A DNA stretch of 64,000 nt from Microbacterium sp. Marseille-Q6965. Its GTDB lineage: Bacteria; Actinomycetota; Actinomycetes; Actinomycetales; Microbacteriaceae. This document shows, one piece after another, positions 8,111 to 16,257 of this stretch. A model generated the notes under the pieces. That model did no database searches and was not told the origin of the DNA. It saw only the letters and a list, made by a program, of their open reading frames with translations. Numbering within the stretch: the stretch's first letter is position 1; each line of letters starts with the position of its first letter. The stretch covers positions 806,001 through 870,000 of the forward strand of contig NZ_CAMGZA010000001.1 of assembly GCF_946151065.1 (NCBI RefSeq), read 5' to 3'. The position numbers were made by a program, and so were the translations under genes.

Positions 8111-9109
8111 TCAGGATCCGGCGACGAGCAGGATGGCTTCGGCGAGGGAAACGAGGTCCGCGGCCGTCGCATTGGTCCCGCTGCTCATCACCAGGCGGTT
8201 GTCGTCGCGGACGGCCACGAGTGTCGCTTCCCCGTCCTTCGACCATGCCTCGTCCGCGCCCGAAACGTCGACCGGACTCCACCCGTCGAGAGAGCTCGCC
8301 GGGGCACCGGCGCCGATCTGAATGTCCACCTGCGCCGGGAGATCGCCGCCCCAGCCGCAGGACACGTGAGCACCCGCCGCAGCGAAAGCGTCGGGGAGGC
8401 CCGAGGGGAAGAACGCCTCCAGCCCGGCGAAGCCGGGGTAGCCCGGCGTGGCCTCCTTCCCGATGGACGCGAACGCGAGTTCGAGATCCTCACAGGTCAG
8501 CGCGGACCAGTCGTCAGCGTCCGGTGCCGCGAAGACGGGCCCACCGTCGGCACTCAGGCGCTGTCGTAGAACGTCGGCGATCGCCTCAAGACCGTCGGAC
8601 GACGCTGGGAGCCGCTGCAGCGTGAGTTGCGTCCATGACGCAGCGGTCCGCATGGTGAGGCGGCAGACGTCGTCATCCGTGCCGCCGTACCCTGCCAACC
8701 CGCACTCCGTCTCCTCCGCGAATCGACCGTCGGCAATCGCATCCGGCACCACAGTGAGCGTCAGCACTCGCCACTCTCCGTCCGCCACCCATTCGCACTG
8801 AAGGGTGTTCCAGGCGGTCATGTGGTCACCGGATCCCGCAGGGCCCGAGAGGAGGTCGAAGACCTGGGCCTCCGCCCCGAGCAGCGCTGACACCTCTTCG
8901 ACCTTCAGCGCGGCCCCACAATCACCGTCGAAAGCCGCACGCGCTTTGCGCGCTGGCTCCGGTACGGACGTCTCCGTGGGAGCGGGCGCGTTCGGGGACG
9001 CCGGTCGCGCAGGCGACGTTTCCTGCGCCGCAGGGGCGCCAGTGCATCCGGAGAGGGCGAGGACGAGAGCGAGGACGGCGAGCGAAAGCCGACGCGGGCG
9101 GATGGTCAC
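8111..9109 (-). CDS. Secreted lipoprotein, paralogue of the gene at 9249
   Basis: A 332-aa predicted lipoprotein. With the GTG start at 9109 there is a short basic N-region, a hydrophobic core and the lipobox LSGC with Cys22, followed by a Pro/Ser/Thr-rich spacer. The mature part has FDGDC near the start and several further cysteines, suggesting disulfides outside the cell. The GTG at 9109 is favoured over a GTG at 9148 because TACCCT lies 6 bases before it and because the signal peptide then has normal length. It resembles the protein at 9249 along its length (FDGDC, EEVSALLG/DEASELLG, CEW/CSW, LDGWSPV/LDGWAPV). Function is unknown; no enzymatic motif was recognised. Confidence 0.72.
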   Translation of the reverse strand: MTIRPRRLSLAVLALVLALSGCTGAPAAQETSPARPASPNAPAPTETSVPEPARKARAAFDGDCGAALKVEEVSALLGAEAQVFDLLSGPAGSGDHMTAWNTLQCEWVADGEWRVLTLTVVPDAIADGRFAEETECGLAGYGGTDDDVCRLTMRTAASWTQLTLQRLPASSDGLEAIADVLRQRLSADGGPVFAAPDADDWSALTCEDLELAFASIGKEATPGYPGFAGLEAFFPSGLPDAFAAAGAHVSCGWGGDLPAQVDIQIGAGAPASSLDGWSPVDVSGADEAWSKDGEATLVAVRDDNRLVMSSGTNATAADLVSLAEAILLVAGS

Positions 9110-9115
9110 CGAATC

Positions 9116-9121
9116 AGGGTA
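9116..9121 (-). promoter_or_regulatory. -10 element TACCCT for leaderless lipoprotein gene
   Basis: TACCCT, 6 bases, then the GTG at 9109 on the minus strand. Confidence 0.45.
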
Positions 9122-9248
9122 GGTCCGGCTGATCCCGCGTACGGTCACACGCTGCTAACGATCCGCAGCTTGATGCCCGGCACGGCATATGCCGCGCACC
9201 GAACGAATTGCAAAGCGCGAAGACGCGCACCGAGACGCAGCCGTCGCT

Positions 9249-10208
9249 TCAGAGCGCGAGAACAGACGCGGCGATCGCGACGAGTTCGCTCTCGTCCAGG
9301 TCGGAGCCACCCCTCACGTAGAGCCGGTCCTGCCCCACGACCACGACGAGTCCCTTCATCTCTTTGTCGCCGCCCCAGGCTGCGTCCGCCCCGGTGACCT
9401 CGACGGGCGCCCAACCGTCGAGCTGCACCTCGGACGGCAGGCCGACGCCGGCCTGAGCGATCACCTCGAGCCCGATGCTGCCGTGCCACCCGCAGTACTC
9501 GAGCGTGCCGGCGTCCGCCAGCACCTGCCAGATCGAGCTACCGGGAAGAACATCGGAGGGGTATCCGTCCTGGACCTGGTAGCCCATCCCGGTCACGACA
9601 CCCTCGACGGCGTCGCAGTCGAGGGTAGCGGCAGGCAGGACGCCGGAGATGGGCCCGCCGTCCGCATCGACGCGGGCGCGCGCCACCTCCGCGACGGCGG
9701 CGGCCAGCTCCGGTGTCGAGGGCGTGCCCGCCAGCTCGGCATACGTCCACGAGCCCGCGGTCCGGACGGCTGCGCCGCAGAACTCGGTCGCGCTGTCATG
9801 CCCGCACTCGGGCCCCTCAACGAACCGGGCACCTGCGACGGCGTCCGGGAACACCGCGATCGTCAGCGATACAGCCTCTCCACGCCAGCTGCAGTCGAGT
9901 GTCTGCGTGATTGCCCCGGTTGCCTCACGGTCTGGCTCGACCCAGTCGAGCCCGGACCTCTCGCTCGGCGTGACGGATACGCCGAGCAACTCGGACGCCT
10001 CGTCCGCGCCGAGCAGAGCCGTGCAGTCCCCGTCGAAGGCGGATCGAGGCTCAGGTGCAGGCGTCCCGGTCGGTGTCGGGCTCGATGTCGAGGCGCTGGG
10101 CGCGGGGCTGGGAGAGGCCACCTCCCGCGCGTCAGCCGTGGCGCAACCGGTCATCGCGAGGGCGCAGAGCAGAACGAGGATCGACGAGCGACGCAGGCCT
10201 GAGATCAC
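9249..10208 (-). CDS. Secreted lipoprotein, paralogue of the gene at 8111
   Basis: A 319-aa predicted lipoprotein with signal peptide and lipobox MTGC (Cys22), then a Pro/Ser/Thr linker (SPSPAPSASTSSPTPT) and a cysteine-containing ectodomain. It shares FDGDC, the ExxELLG segment, ECG, CGW and LDGW(A/S)PV with the downstream protein at 8111, so the pair is a tandem duplication with strong divergence. The GTG start at 10208 is preceded by TAGGCT at 6 bases. It lies 82 bases after ispG on the same strand, but its own promoter suggests separate transcription. No known domain was recognised. Confidence 0.72.
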   Translation of the reverse strand: MISGLRRSSILVLLCALAMTGCATADAREVASPSPAPSASTSSPTPTGTPAPEPRSAFDGDCTALLGADEASELLGVSVTPSERSGLDWVEPDREATGAITQTLDCSWRGEAVSLTIAVFPDAVAGARFVEGPECGHDSATEFCGAAVRTAGSWTYAELAGTPSTPELAAAVAEVARARVDADGGPISGVLPAATLDCDAVEGVVTGMGYQVQDGYPSDVLPGSSIWQVLADAGTLEYCGWHGSIGLEVIAQAGVGLPSEVQLDGWAPVEVTGADAAWGGDKEMKGLVVVVGQDRLYVRGGSDLDESELVAIAASVLAL

Positions 10209-10214
10209 GTGCTG

Positions 10215-10220
10215 AGCCTA
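10215..10220 (-). promoter_or_regulatory. -10 element TAGGCT for leaderless lipoprotein gene
   Basis: TAGGCT, 6 bases, then the GTG at 10208 on the minus strand. Confidence 0.45.
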
Positions 10221-10290
10221 AGAGGCCCGCGCTCCGGCAGCTGACGAGCTCGATAACGATCGGGCAACTCGTCGCTGTGGGACGACGCGG

Positions 10291-11442
10291 TCAGGCGGTG
10301 ACGACCTGCGCAGTGCCGAGGGGCGCGCCCGGGCCCATCTCCTCCGCGATGCGGTTGGCCTCCTCGATCAGGGTCGGCACGATCTCCGCCTCGGGGACGG
10401 TCTTGATCACCTCGCCCTTCACGAAGATCTGCCCCTTGCCGTTGCCGCTGGCCACGCCCAGGTCGGCCTCCCGAGCCTCGCCCGGGCCGTTCACGACGCA
10501 GCCCATGACGGCCACGCGCAGCGGCACCGTCATGTCCTTCAGGCCCTCCGTGACCTCGTTGGCGAGCGTGTAGACGTCGACCTGCGCGCGACCGCAGGAC
10601 GGGCACGAGACGATCTCGAGCTTGCGCTCGCGCAGGTTGAGCGACTGGAGGATCTGGTGGCCGACCTTGACCTCCTCGGCCGGGGGTGCCGAGAGGGAGA
10701 CGCGGATCGTGTCGCCGATGCCCTCCGCGAGCAGAATGCCGAAGGCCGTGGCGCTCTTGATCGTGCCCTGGAAGGCCGGGCCTGCCTCGGTGACGCCGAG
10801 GTGCAGCGGCCAGTCGCCGCGCTCGGCCAGCAGGCGGTACGCCTTCACCATCACGATCGGGTCGTTGTGCTTCACCGAGATCTTGAAGTCGTGGAAGTCG
10901 TGCTCCTCGAACAGGCTCGCCTCCCACACGGCGGACTCGACCAGCGCCTCAGGCGTCGCCTTGCCGTACTTCTCGAGCAGGCGGCGGTCGAGCGATCCGG
11001 CGTTGACGCCGATCCGCAGGGACACTCCGGCGTCCTTCGCGGCCCTGGCGATCGCGCCCACCTGGTCGTCGAACTTGCGGATGTTGCCCGGGTTCACGCG
11101 CACGCCCGCGCAGCCCGCATCGATCGCCTGGAAGACGTACTTCGGCTGGAAGTGGATGTCGGCGATCACCGGGATCTGGCTCTTCTTGGCGATGATGTGC
11201 AGCACATCCGCGTCGTCCTGACTCGGCACGGCGACGCGCACGATCTCGCAACCGGACGCCGTGAGCTCGGCGATCTGCTGCAGCGTCGCGTTGATGTCGG
11301 TGGTCGGCGTCGTCGTCATGGACTGGACGCTGACGGGAGCGTCGCCGCCAACGAGCACCTTGCCCACGCGGATCTGCCGGCTCTTGCGGCGGGGAGCGAG
11401 GGTTTCGGGCACACGCGGCATACCGAGGTTCACTGCTGGCAC
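10291..11442 (-). CDS. ispG: 4-hydroxy-3-methylbut-2-enyl diphosphate synthase (IspG/GcpE)
   Basis: A 383-aa cytosolic MEP-pathway enzyme that reductively opens MEcPP to HMBPP, the penultimate isoprenoid step. The N-terminal TIM barrel carries [12 protein letters not shown] and GVRVNPGN; the C-terminal domain holds the [4Fe-4S] ligands in CPSCGR and [10 protein letters not shown]. The length matches two-domain bacterial IspG. Start GTG at 11442 is preceded by TACGCT and 7 bases; longer upstream reading has no family similarity. In many actinobacteria ispG follows dxr and rseP directly; here those genes lie at 14965-19009, separated by two plus-strand genes. Confidence 0.95.
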   Translation of the reverse strand: MPAVNLGMPRVPETLAPRRKSRQIRVGKVLVGGDAPVSVQSMTTTPTTDINATLQQIAELTASGCEIVRVAVPSQDDADVLHIIAKKSQIPVIADIHFQPKYVFQAIDAGCAGVRVNPGNIRKFDDQVGAIARAAKDAGVSLRIGVNAGSLDRRLLEKYGKATPEALVESAVWEASLFEEHDFHDFKISVKHNDPIVMVKAYRLLAERGDWPLHLGVTEAGPAFQGTIKSATAFGILLAEGIGDTIRVSLSAPPAEEVKVGHQILQSLNLRERKLEIVSCPSCGRAQVDVYTLANEVTEGLKDMTVPLRVAVMGCVVNGPGEAREADLGVASGNGKGQIFVKGEVIKTVPEAEIVPTLIEEANRIAEEMGPGAPLGTAQVVTA

Positions 11443-11449
11443 GTCTCCC

Positions 11450-11455
11450 AGCGTA
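11450..11455 (-). promoter_or_regulatory. -10 element TACGCT for ispG
   Basis: TACGCT, 7 bases, then the GTG at 11442 on the minus strand; supports a leaderless or near-leaderless transcript. Confidence 0.4.
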
Positions 11456-11559
11456 CGCCGCGCACCTGAGGGAAGGCCCGACCGCGCACCTTGCACGGCG
11501 CTCCCCCAGCTCGCGCGCCGCGGCGCGCGAGAGGTCTGGGGATGAGCCGAGCGCGCGTG

Positions 11560-11565
11560 TACCGT
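11560..11565 (+). promoter_or_regulatory. -10 element TACCGT for ltrA-like gene
   Basis: TACCGT followed by 7 bases and the ATG at 11573. Confidence 0.4.
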
Positions 11566-11572
11566 GCCGTCC

Positions 11573-12805
11573 ATGAGCCTGAGTCATCATCTCGGCCGCA
11601 TGACGGGCAGGGACCCGCGCGAACCTCATCGCGCCGCGACACCCCTCGAGCTCCTGTTCGACCTCGTGTTCGTCGTCGCCTTCAGCCAGATCGGAACCCA
11701 GGCCGCGCACGCGCTCGAGATCGGCCACGTCGCGACCGCGCTGAGCGGCATCGGGTTCTCGACGTTCGCCGTGGCGTGGGCCTGGATCAACTACTCCTGG
11801 CTGGCGTCCGCGTACGACACCGACGACGCGTTCTTCCGCATCTCCACGCTGGTGATCATGATCGGCGTCCTCATCGTGGCCCTGGGCGTGCCCGACGTGT
11901 TCCATTCGCTCGATGAGGGCCATGTGCTCGACAACTCGGTCATGGTGGCCGGCTACGTCGTCATGCGGATCGCCACGATCGCGTTGTGGCTGCGCGCCGC
12001 GATGCACGATGAGAAGCGGCGTCGCACGTGCATGGCGTACGCCGTCAACATCTCGATCGCCCAGGTCGGCTGGATCGCGCTCATCTTCCTGAACCTGCCG
12101 CTGGGTGCGACGCTCATCCTGACGACGGCGCTGACGTTGTTCGAGCTCGCCGGGCCGGTCTACGCCGAGCTGCGCTACGGCGCGACGCCCTGGCATCCCC
12201 ACCACATCGCCGAGCGGTACGGGCTGCTCGTCATCATCACCCTCGGGGAGGTGATCCTCGGCACGATCGTGGCCATCTCGGCGATCATCGAGGCAGACGG
12301 CTGGTCCCTTGAGGCCGGGCTCGTCGCCTTCGGTGGCACCGCGCTCGCATTCGGCATGTGGTGGTCCTACTTCGTGCTGCCGTTCGGCCAGCTCCTGGAG
12401 CATCACCGCCGGCGGGGATTCCCGTGGGGGTATCTGCACCTCTTCCTGTTCGGATCGCTCGTCGTGGTCGGCGCCGGCCTGCACGTCGCAGCGAACGTCG
12501 TCACGGGGCACGCCCACGTCGGTGACACCTTTGCCGTCGCGGCCATAGCGATCCCCGTGCTGGTGTACGAAACGTTCCTCTTCGGGATCTACGCGCTCAC
12601 CGTCATGCAGTTCGATCCGCTCCACCTCTGGCTGTACCTCGGATCGGTCGCCGCTCTCGCGTGCGGCGTGGTGGCGGCGTCGCTGGGGGCCACGATCGGC
12701 GTGTCCCTGCTGTTCATCGCCTGCGCGCCCGCCGTCGTGGTCGTCGGCTACGAGACCGTCGGCTGGCGCCACGGCGCGGCGATGCTGGAACGCGCTACCC
12801 GCTGA
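11573..12805 (+). CDS. Low-temperature-requirement protein A family membrane protein
   Basis: A 410-aa polytopic membrane protein of the LtrA family. Family signatures are [17 protein letters not shown] near the N-terminus and [21 protein letters not shown] around residue 205-225, with about eleven hydrophobic helices. The biochemical role is unknown; the name comes from a cold-sensitive Listeria mutant. ATG at 11573 was preferred over a GTG three codons earlier because the -10 element would overlap the latter. It is divergent from ispG, and the trp leader region begins right after its stop, without an obvious terminator between. Confidence 0.82.
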   Translation: MSLSHHLGRMTGRDPREPHRAATPLELLFDLVFVVAFSQIGTQAAHALEIGHVATALSGIGFSTFAVAWAWINYSWLASAYDTDDAFFRISTLVIMIGVLIVALGVPDVFHSLDEGHVLDNSVMVAGYVVMRIATIALWLRAAMHDEKRRRTCMAYAVNISIAQVGWIALIFLNLPLGATLILTTALTLFELAGPVYAELRYGATPWHPHHIAERYGLLVIITLGEVILGTIVAISAIIEADGWSLEAGLVAFGGTALAFGMWWSYFVLPFGQLLEHHRRRGFPWGYLHLFLFGSLVVVGAGLHVAANVVTGHAHVGDTFAVAAIAIPVLVYETFLFGIYALTVMQFDPLHLWLYLGSVAALACGVVAASLGATIGVSLLFIACAPAVVVVGYETVGWRHGAAMLERATR

Positions 12806-12814
12806 CTCCCGGAT

Positions 12815-12843
12815 TTGCCCGGGCGCGACGGGCGCTATATGTT
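12815..12843 (+). promoter_or_regulatory. Promoter of the trp leader transcript (TTGCCC / TATGTT)
   Basis: -35 TTGCCC (12815-12820), 17-bp spacer, -10 TATGTT (12838-12843). The -10 ends 6 bases before the GTG at 12850, so the leader peptide would be translated from a leaderless mRNA. Confidence 0.5.
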
Positions 12844-12849
12844 GACCTC

Positions 12850-12885
12850 GTGCTCGAGAACCGGACGTGGTGGTGGCTCGCCTGA
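12850..12885 (+). CDS. Trp leader peptide (three tandem Trp codons)
   Basis: An 11-codon reading frame, GTG start, VLENRTWWWLA. TGG TGG TGG at 12868-12876 forms the tryptophan-sensing stretch. Actinobacterial trp leaders such as those of Streptomyces also carry a WWW run. Ribosome stalling at these codons under low charged tRNA-Trp would prevent formation of the attenuator hairpin at 12911. There is no Shine-Dalgarno; the promoter position fits leaderless initiation. Confidence 0.75.
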   Translation: MLENRTWWWLA

Positions 12886-12910
12886 GGCGGCCCCCTTTCG
12901 CGCACACGAA

Positions 12911-12937
12911 AACGACCGCCCACCGCAGGCGGTCGTT
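12911..12937 (+). terminator. Transcription attenuator of the trp-type gene
   Basis: Perfect 10-bp stem AACGACCGCC / GGCGGTCGTT with a 7-base loop, followed by CTGCTTT. It lies 26 bases after the leader peptide stop and 42 bases before the next start. GAGGCGG at 12884-12890, around the leader stop, can pair with CCGCC of the left arm as an antiterminator. Confidence 0.75.
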
Positions 12938-12978
12938 CTGCTTTCCGGGAGACCGCCCGAACCTAAAGTGAGTCCCTG

Positions 12979-14889
12979 ATGGCAGCATCCCCCGCGACCG
13001 CCGACCACATCCTGAGCCTCGCAGCAGACCCGGACGCCTCCTTCGCGCTCATCGCGCGCGGGGGCCGCGACGTCGAGCTGCTCACCGGCCCGATCGTGGA
13101 CGTCGAGCTGCTCCGCGACATCCCCCTCACCGGACGCGACGGTGCGCCCCGCGAGGTGCTCGCCCTGGTGCCGTATCGGCAGGTGCGCGAGCGCGGGTTC
13201 GAGGCGGAGGACGACGGCACTCCCCTGCGCTGCCTCGTCGTCGAGCGTCACGAGGCCGTCCCGGTCGACGAGGTGCTCGCCGCTCTGCCCGTCGACACCG
13301 TGCCCCTCACCGACGCCGGCTTCGACCTGAGCGACGAGGAGTACGCGGCGATCGTGCGGCGCGTCATCGCGGACGAGATCGGTCGCGGCGAGGGCGCGAA
13401 CTTCGTCATCCGCCGCGATTACGTGGCCGGGGTCGACGCCGACCCGCGCACCGCGGCGCTGACGTGGTTCCGTGCCCTGCTCGAGCACGAGCGCGGCGCA
13501 TATTGGACGTTCCTTGTCGTGGCGGGTGACCGGATCCTCGTCGGCGCGAGCCCCGAGGCGCACGTCGTCGCCCAGGCCCGTGGCGACGGGTCGAGCACCG
13601 TCACCATGAACCCCATTTCGGGCACCTTCCGGCATCCGCAGGGCGGGGCGACCGTCGAGACGCTCTCGACGTTCCTCGCCGACGCGAAGGAGACCGAGGA
13701 GCTGTTCATGGTCGTCGACGAGGAGCTCAAGATGATGAGCGCCGTGTGCGGCGACGGCGGGCGGATCACCGGTCCGCACCTGAAGGAGATGTCGCGCCTC
13801 ACGCACACGGAGTACATGCTCCGCGGCACGTCACGACTCGATCCGCGCGACATCCTGCGCGAGACGATGTTCGCCCCCACCGTGACGGGCTCGCCCATGC
13901 AGAACGCCTGCACCGTGATCCGGCGCCACGAGACGACGCCGCGCGGCTACTACTCCGGTGTGGCCGCGCTGTTCACCCCCGACACGCAGGGCGGTCACGA
14001 CCTCGACGCGCCCATCCTCATCCGCACCGCCTATCTCGAGCGCGGGCGCCTCCGCGTGCCCGTGGGGGCCACGCTCGTGCGGCACTCCGACCCGTACGGC
14101 GAGGTCAGCGAGACGCACGGAAAGGCCGCGGGCGTCCTCGGCGCGATCGGCGCGGTGCCCCGGGCGGTGCCGGCACGCGCGGTCGACCCCGACGCGCCCG
14201 CCGCCACGCGCCGGCTGGCCGACGAGCCGGAGATCGTCCGGCTGCTCGCCTCTCGCAATGCGCGGCTCGCGCCGTTCTGGCTCGAGGAGCAGGGAGAGGG
14301 CCGGCCCGGACCGCTCGCAGGCCGCTCGGCCCTGGTGGTCGACGCCGAGGATCGTTTCACGACGATGCTGGCGCACCAACTGCGCCACCTCGGGCTGGAC
14401 ACCCGCATCGTGCACTGGGCGGACGTGACCGACGCGCAGATCGACGCCGCCGAGCTCGTCGTCTCGGGCCCGGGCCCCGGCGACCCGCGGGACGCCGGGA
14501 ACCCGCGCATCAAGCGCATGCGCGAGGTCGTCGCCCGCCGGTTGGACGCGGACCGGCCGCTGCTGGCGGTGTGTCTGAGCCACCAGATCCTCTGCGACCG
14601 GCTCGGCATCGACCTGGCTTCGCTCGAAAGCCCCCACCAGGGCGTGCAGCTGACCGTCGACGTGTTCGGCGAGGAGGCCGCGATCGGCTTCTACAACACG
14701 TTCACGGCGCGCGTGGAGCCCGGCACGGGCCGTGTCGGCCCCGCGGAGGTGGCAGCCGATCCCGCCACGGGCGACGTGTACGCGCTGCGCGGGCCCGCGT
14801 TCGCCGGCGTGCAGGGCCACCTGGAGTCGATCCTCTCGCGCGACGGCATCCACACCCTGCACCGCCTCGCCGCGCACGCGCTGGCCTGA
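12979..14889 (+). CDS. Fused anthranilate-synthase-type enzyme (TrpE-TrpG fusion, PhzE-like)
   Basis: A 636-aa fusion. Residues about 100-400 are a chorismate-binding domain (NPISGTFRHPQGG, RLTHTEYML, TVTGSPMQNA, PRGYYSGVAAL). Residues about 445-636 are a glutamine amidotransferase with VVSGPGPGDPRD and nucleophile Cys532 in AVCLSHQILC. The CLSHQ form, the PHQGVQLTVD segment and GFYNTF are closer to PhzE (2-amino-2-desoxyisochorismate synthase) than to classical TrpG (CLGHQ). Yet the gene follows a WWW leader peptide and attenuator, which implies control by tryptophan and therefore anthranilate formation for Trp synthesis. No other trp or phz gene is adjacent. Enzyme class is firm; product (anthranilate or ADIC) is open. 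Confidence 0.85.
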   Translation: MAASPATADHILSLAADPDASFALIARGGRDVELLTGPIVDVELLRDIPLTGRDGAPREVLALVPYRQVRERGFEAEDDGTPLRCLVVERHEAVPVDEVLAALPVDTVPLTDAGFDLSDEEYAAIVRRVIADEIGRGEGANFVIRRDYVAGVDADPRTAALTWFRALLEHERGAYWTFLVVAGDRILVGASPEAHVVAQARGDGSSTVTMNPISGTFRHPQGGATVETLSTFLADAKETEELFMVVDEELKMMSAVCGDGGRITGPHLKEMSRLTHTEYMLRGTSRLDPRDILRETMFAPTVTGSPMQNACTVIRRHETTPRGYYSGVAALFTPDTQGGHDLDAPILIRTAYLERGRLRVPVGATLVRHSDPYGEVSETHGKAAGVLGAIGAVPRAVPARAVDPDAPAATRRLADEPEIVRLLASRNARLAPFWLEEQGEGRPGPLAGRSALVVDAEDRFTTMLAHQLRHLGLDTRIVHWADVTDAQIDAAELVVSGPGPGDPRDAGNPRIKRMREVVARRLDADRPLLAVCLSHQILCDRLGIDLASLESPHQGVQLTVDVFGEEAAIGFYNTFTARVEPGTGRVGPAEVAADPATGDVYALRGPAFAGVQGHLESILSRDGIHTLHRLAAHALA

Positions 14890-14943
14890 GCGCCGACGGG
14901 GGCACGACGAACCCGAACGCTGCGGCGGCCCGTCTGCCCGAAC

Positions 14944-14961
14944 GCCGACGCGTTCGTCGGC
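14944..14961. terminator. Hairpin between convergent trp-type gene and rseP
   Basis: 7-bp stem GCCGACG / CGTCGGC with loop CGTT in the 75-bp gap between convergent genes. It could serve both strands. There is no T tract. Confidence 0.35.
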
Positions 14962-14964
14962 CGG

Positions 14965-16257
14965 TCAGCCGCCGAGGCGGACGGGGTTGAAGATGTCGGC
15001 GGCGAAGAGCAGTGCGCCCATGCCGACGAGCAGCACCACCACGACCAGCGTGAGCGGCACGAGCCGCGTCGCGTCCGTCGGCTTGGGCGGCGGCCGCCGG
15101 AACAACCGGGCCCAGCCGCGCTTGAGCGCATCCCACAACGCCACGGCCACGTGCCCGCCGTCCAGCGGCAGCAGCGGGATCAGGTTGAAGACGAACAGCG
15201 CGATGTTGATGGATCCCAGCAGGGCGATCATGACGCTGACGCGGTCGAGGATCGGCGCCTCCGTGGCGGCGACCTCGCCCGCGATACGCCCCACCCCGAT
15301 GACGCTGATGGGGCCGTTCGGGTCGCGCTCCTGCCCCGTGAAGAGGTCGACGGCGGTGTCCCACAGCCGCGCCGGCAACTGCGCGACGATCCCGACCACG
15401 GCCTGCGTGTTCTCCAGCGCCGTCTGCGGGCCGCTCCAGATCGGCTGCCGCACGCGCTCGCTCGTCGGGCTGAACCCGGCAAAGCCCACCTCGCCGACCA
15501 CCCTTTCACCGTCGGCGTCGAGGTAGGAGTTCTCGGCGAGCACGGGCGTCAGACGCAGCGTGTGCTCGGCGCCGTCGCGTTCGACGACGACGGCGATCTC
15601 GTCACCCGGGTGGGCGCGCACGATGGCCGAGGCCTCCTCGAAGCTCTCCACGGGCGTGCCATCGACGGAGAGGATCGTGTCACCGGGTTCGAGGCCCGCG
15701 GCAGCCGCGGGCGAGGCGGGATCGTCGGCGCGGCACTCCGTCTGGGTCGTGCCGGCGGGAAGCACGCATTCCGACACCGAAGCGACCGTCGTCGTGCTCT
15801 GGGTGATCCCGATGCCCGTGGCCAGGATCGAGAACATGACGATCGCCAGGATGAGGTTCATCGCCGGCCCGCCCAGCATGATGATGACCCGCTTCCAGGT
15901 GGGAAGGGAGAAGAATGCGCGGCTGTCGTCGGTGCCGTCGAGGCTCTCGTCGTTGGCCGCGCGGGCATCCTGCACGAGGGTGGCGAACAGCCCGCTGCGC
16001 GGCGCGTCGTCGGAGGCGCTGCGGGGGTACATGCCGGCCATCGAGATGTACCCGCCGATCGGCAGCCACTTGATCCCGTACTCGGTCTCGCCCACCCGCC
16101 GGGACCACACCGTCGGCCCCATGCCGATCATGTACTGCCCCACGCGCACACCGAAGCGTTTGGCGGGCACGAGGTGCCCGATCTCGTGCAGCCCGATCGA
16201 CAGCCCGAGACCGAGGACGATCACGAGCACGCCGAGGATGAAGGCGATGATCTCCAT
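14965..16257 (-). CDS. rseP: Site-2 intramembrane metalloprotease (RseP/Rip1 family)
   Basis: A 430-aa M50 protease. The zinc site HEIGH is at His24-His28 in the first membrane helix and the second signature LDGGH lies in the third (LLPLDGGHVAVAL). A PDZ domain (AGLEPGDTILSVDGTPVES) sits between. It cleaves transmembrane anti-sigma factors or other membrane proteins after a first cut. Start at 16257 overlaps the stop of the upstream Mur ligase gene by one base (TGATG), so the two are translationally coupled; a longer reading frame upstream is within that gene. Neighbourhood with dxr matches the usual actinobacterial arrangement. Confidence 0.92.
   Translation of the reverse strand: MEIIAFILGVLVIVLGLGLSIGLHEIGHLVPAKRFGVRVGQYMIGMGPTVWSRRVGETEYGIKWLPIGGYISMAGMYPRSASDDAPRSGLFATLVQDARAANDESLDGTDDSRAFFSLPTWKRVIIMLGGPAMNLILAIVMFSILATGIGITQSTTTVASVSECVLPAGTTQTECRADDPASPAAAAGLEPGDTILSVDGTPVESFEEASAIVRAHPGDEIAVVVERDGAEHTLRLTPVLAENSYLDADGERVVGEVGFAGFSPTSERVRQPIWSGPQTALENTQAVVGIVAQLPARLWDTAVDLFTGQERDPNGPISVIGVGRIAGEVAATEAPILDRVSVMIALLGSINIALFVFNLIPLLPLDGGHVAVALWDALKRGWARLFRRPPPKPTDATRLVPLTLVVVVLLVGMGALLFAADIFNPVRLGG

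Noticed and set aside
10949..12988. 679-codon minus-strand open frame opposite ltrA
   Set aside because: Low-complexity Arg/Asp/Gly/His composition from reading a GC-rich gene in an antisense frame; the ltrA frame has clear membrane-protein conservation.
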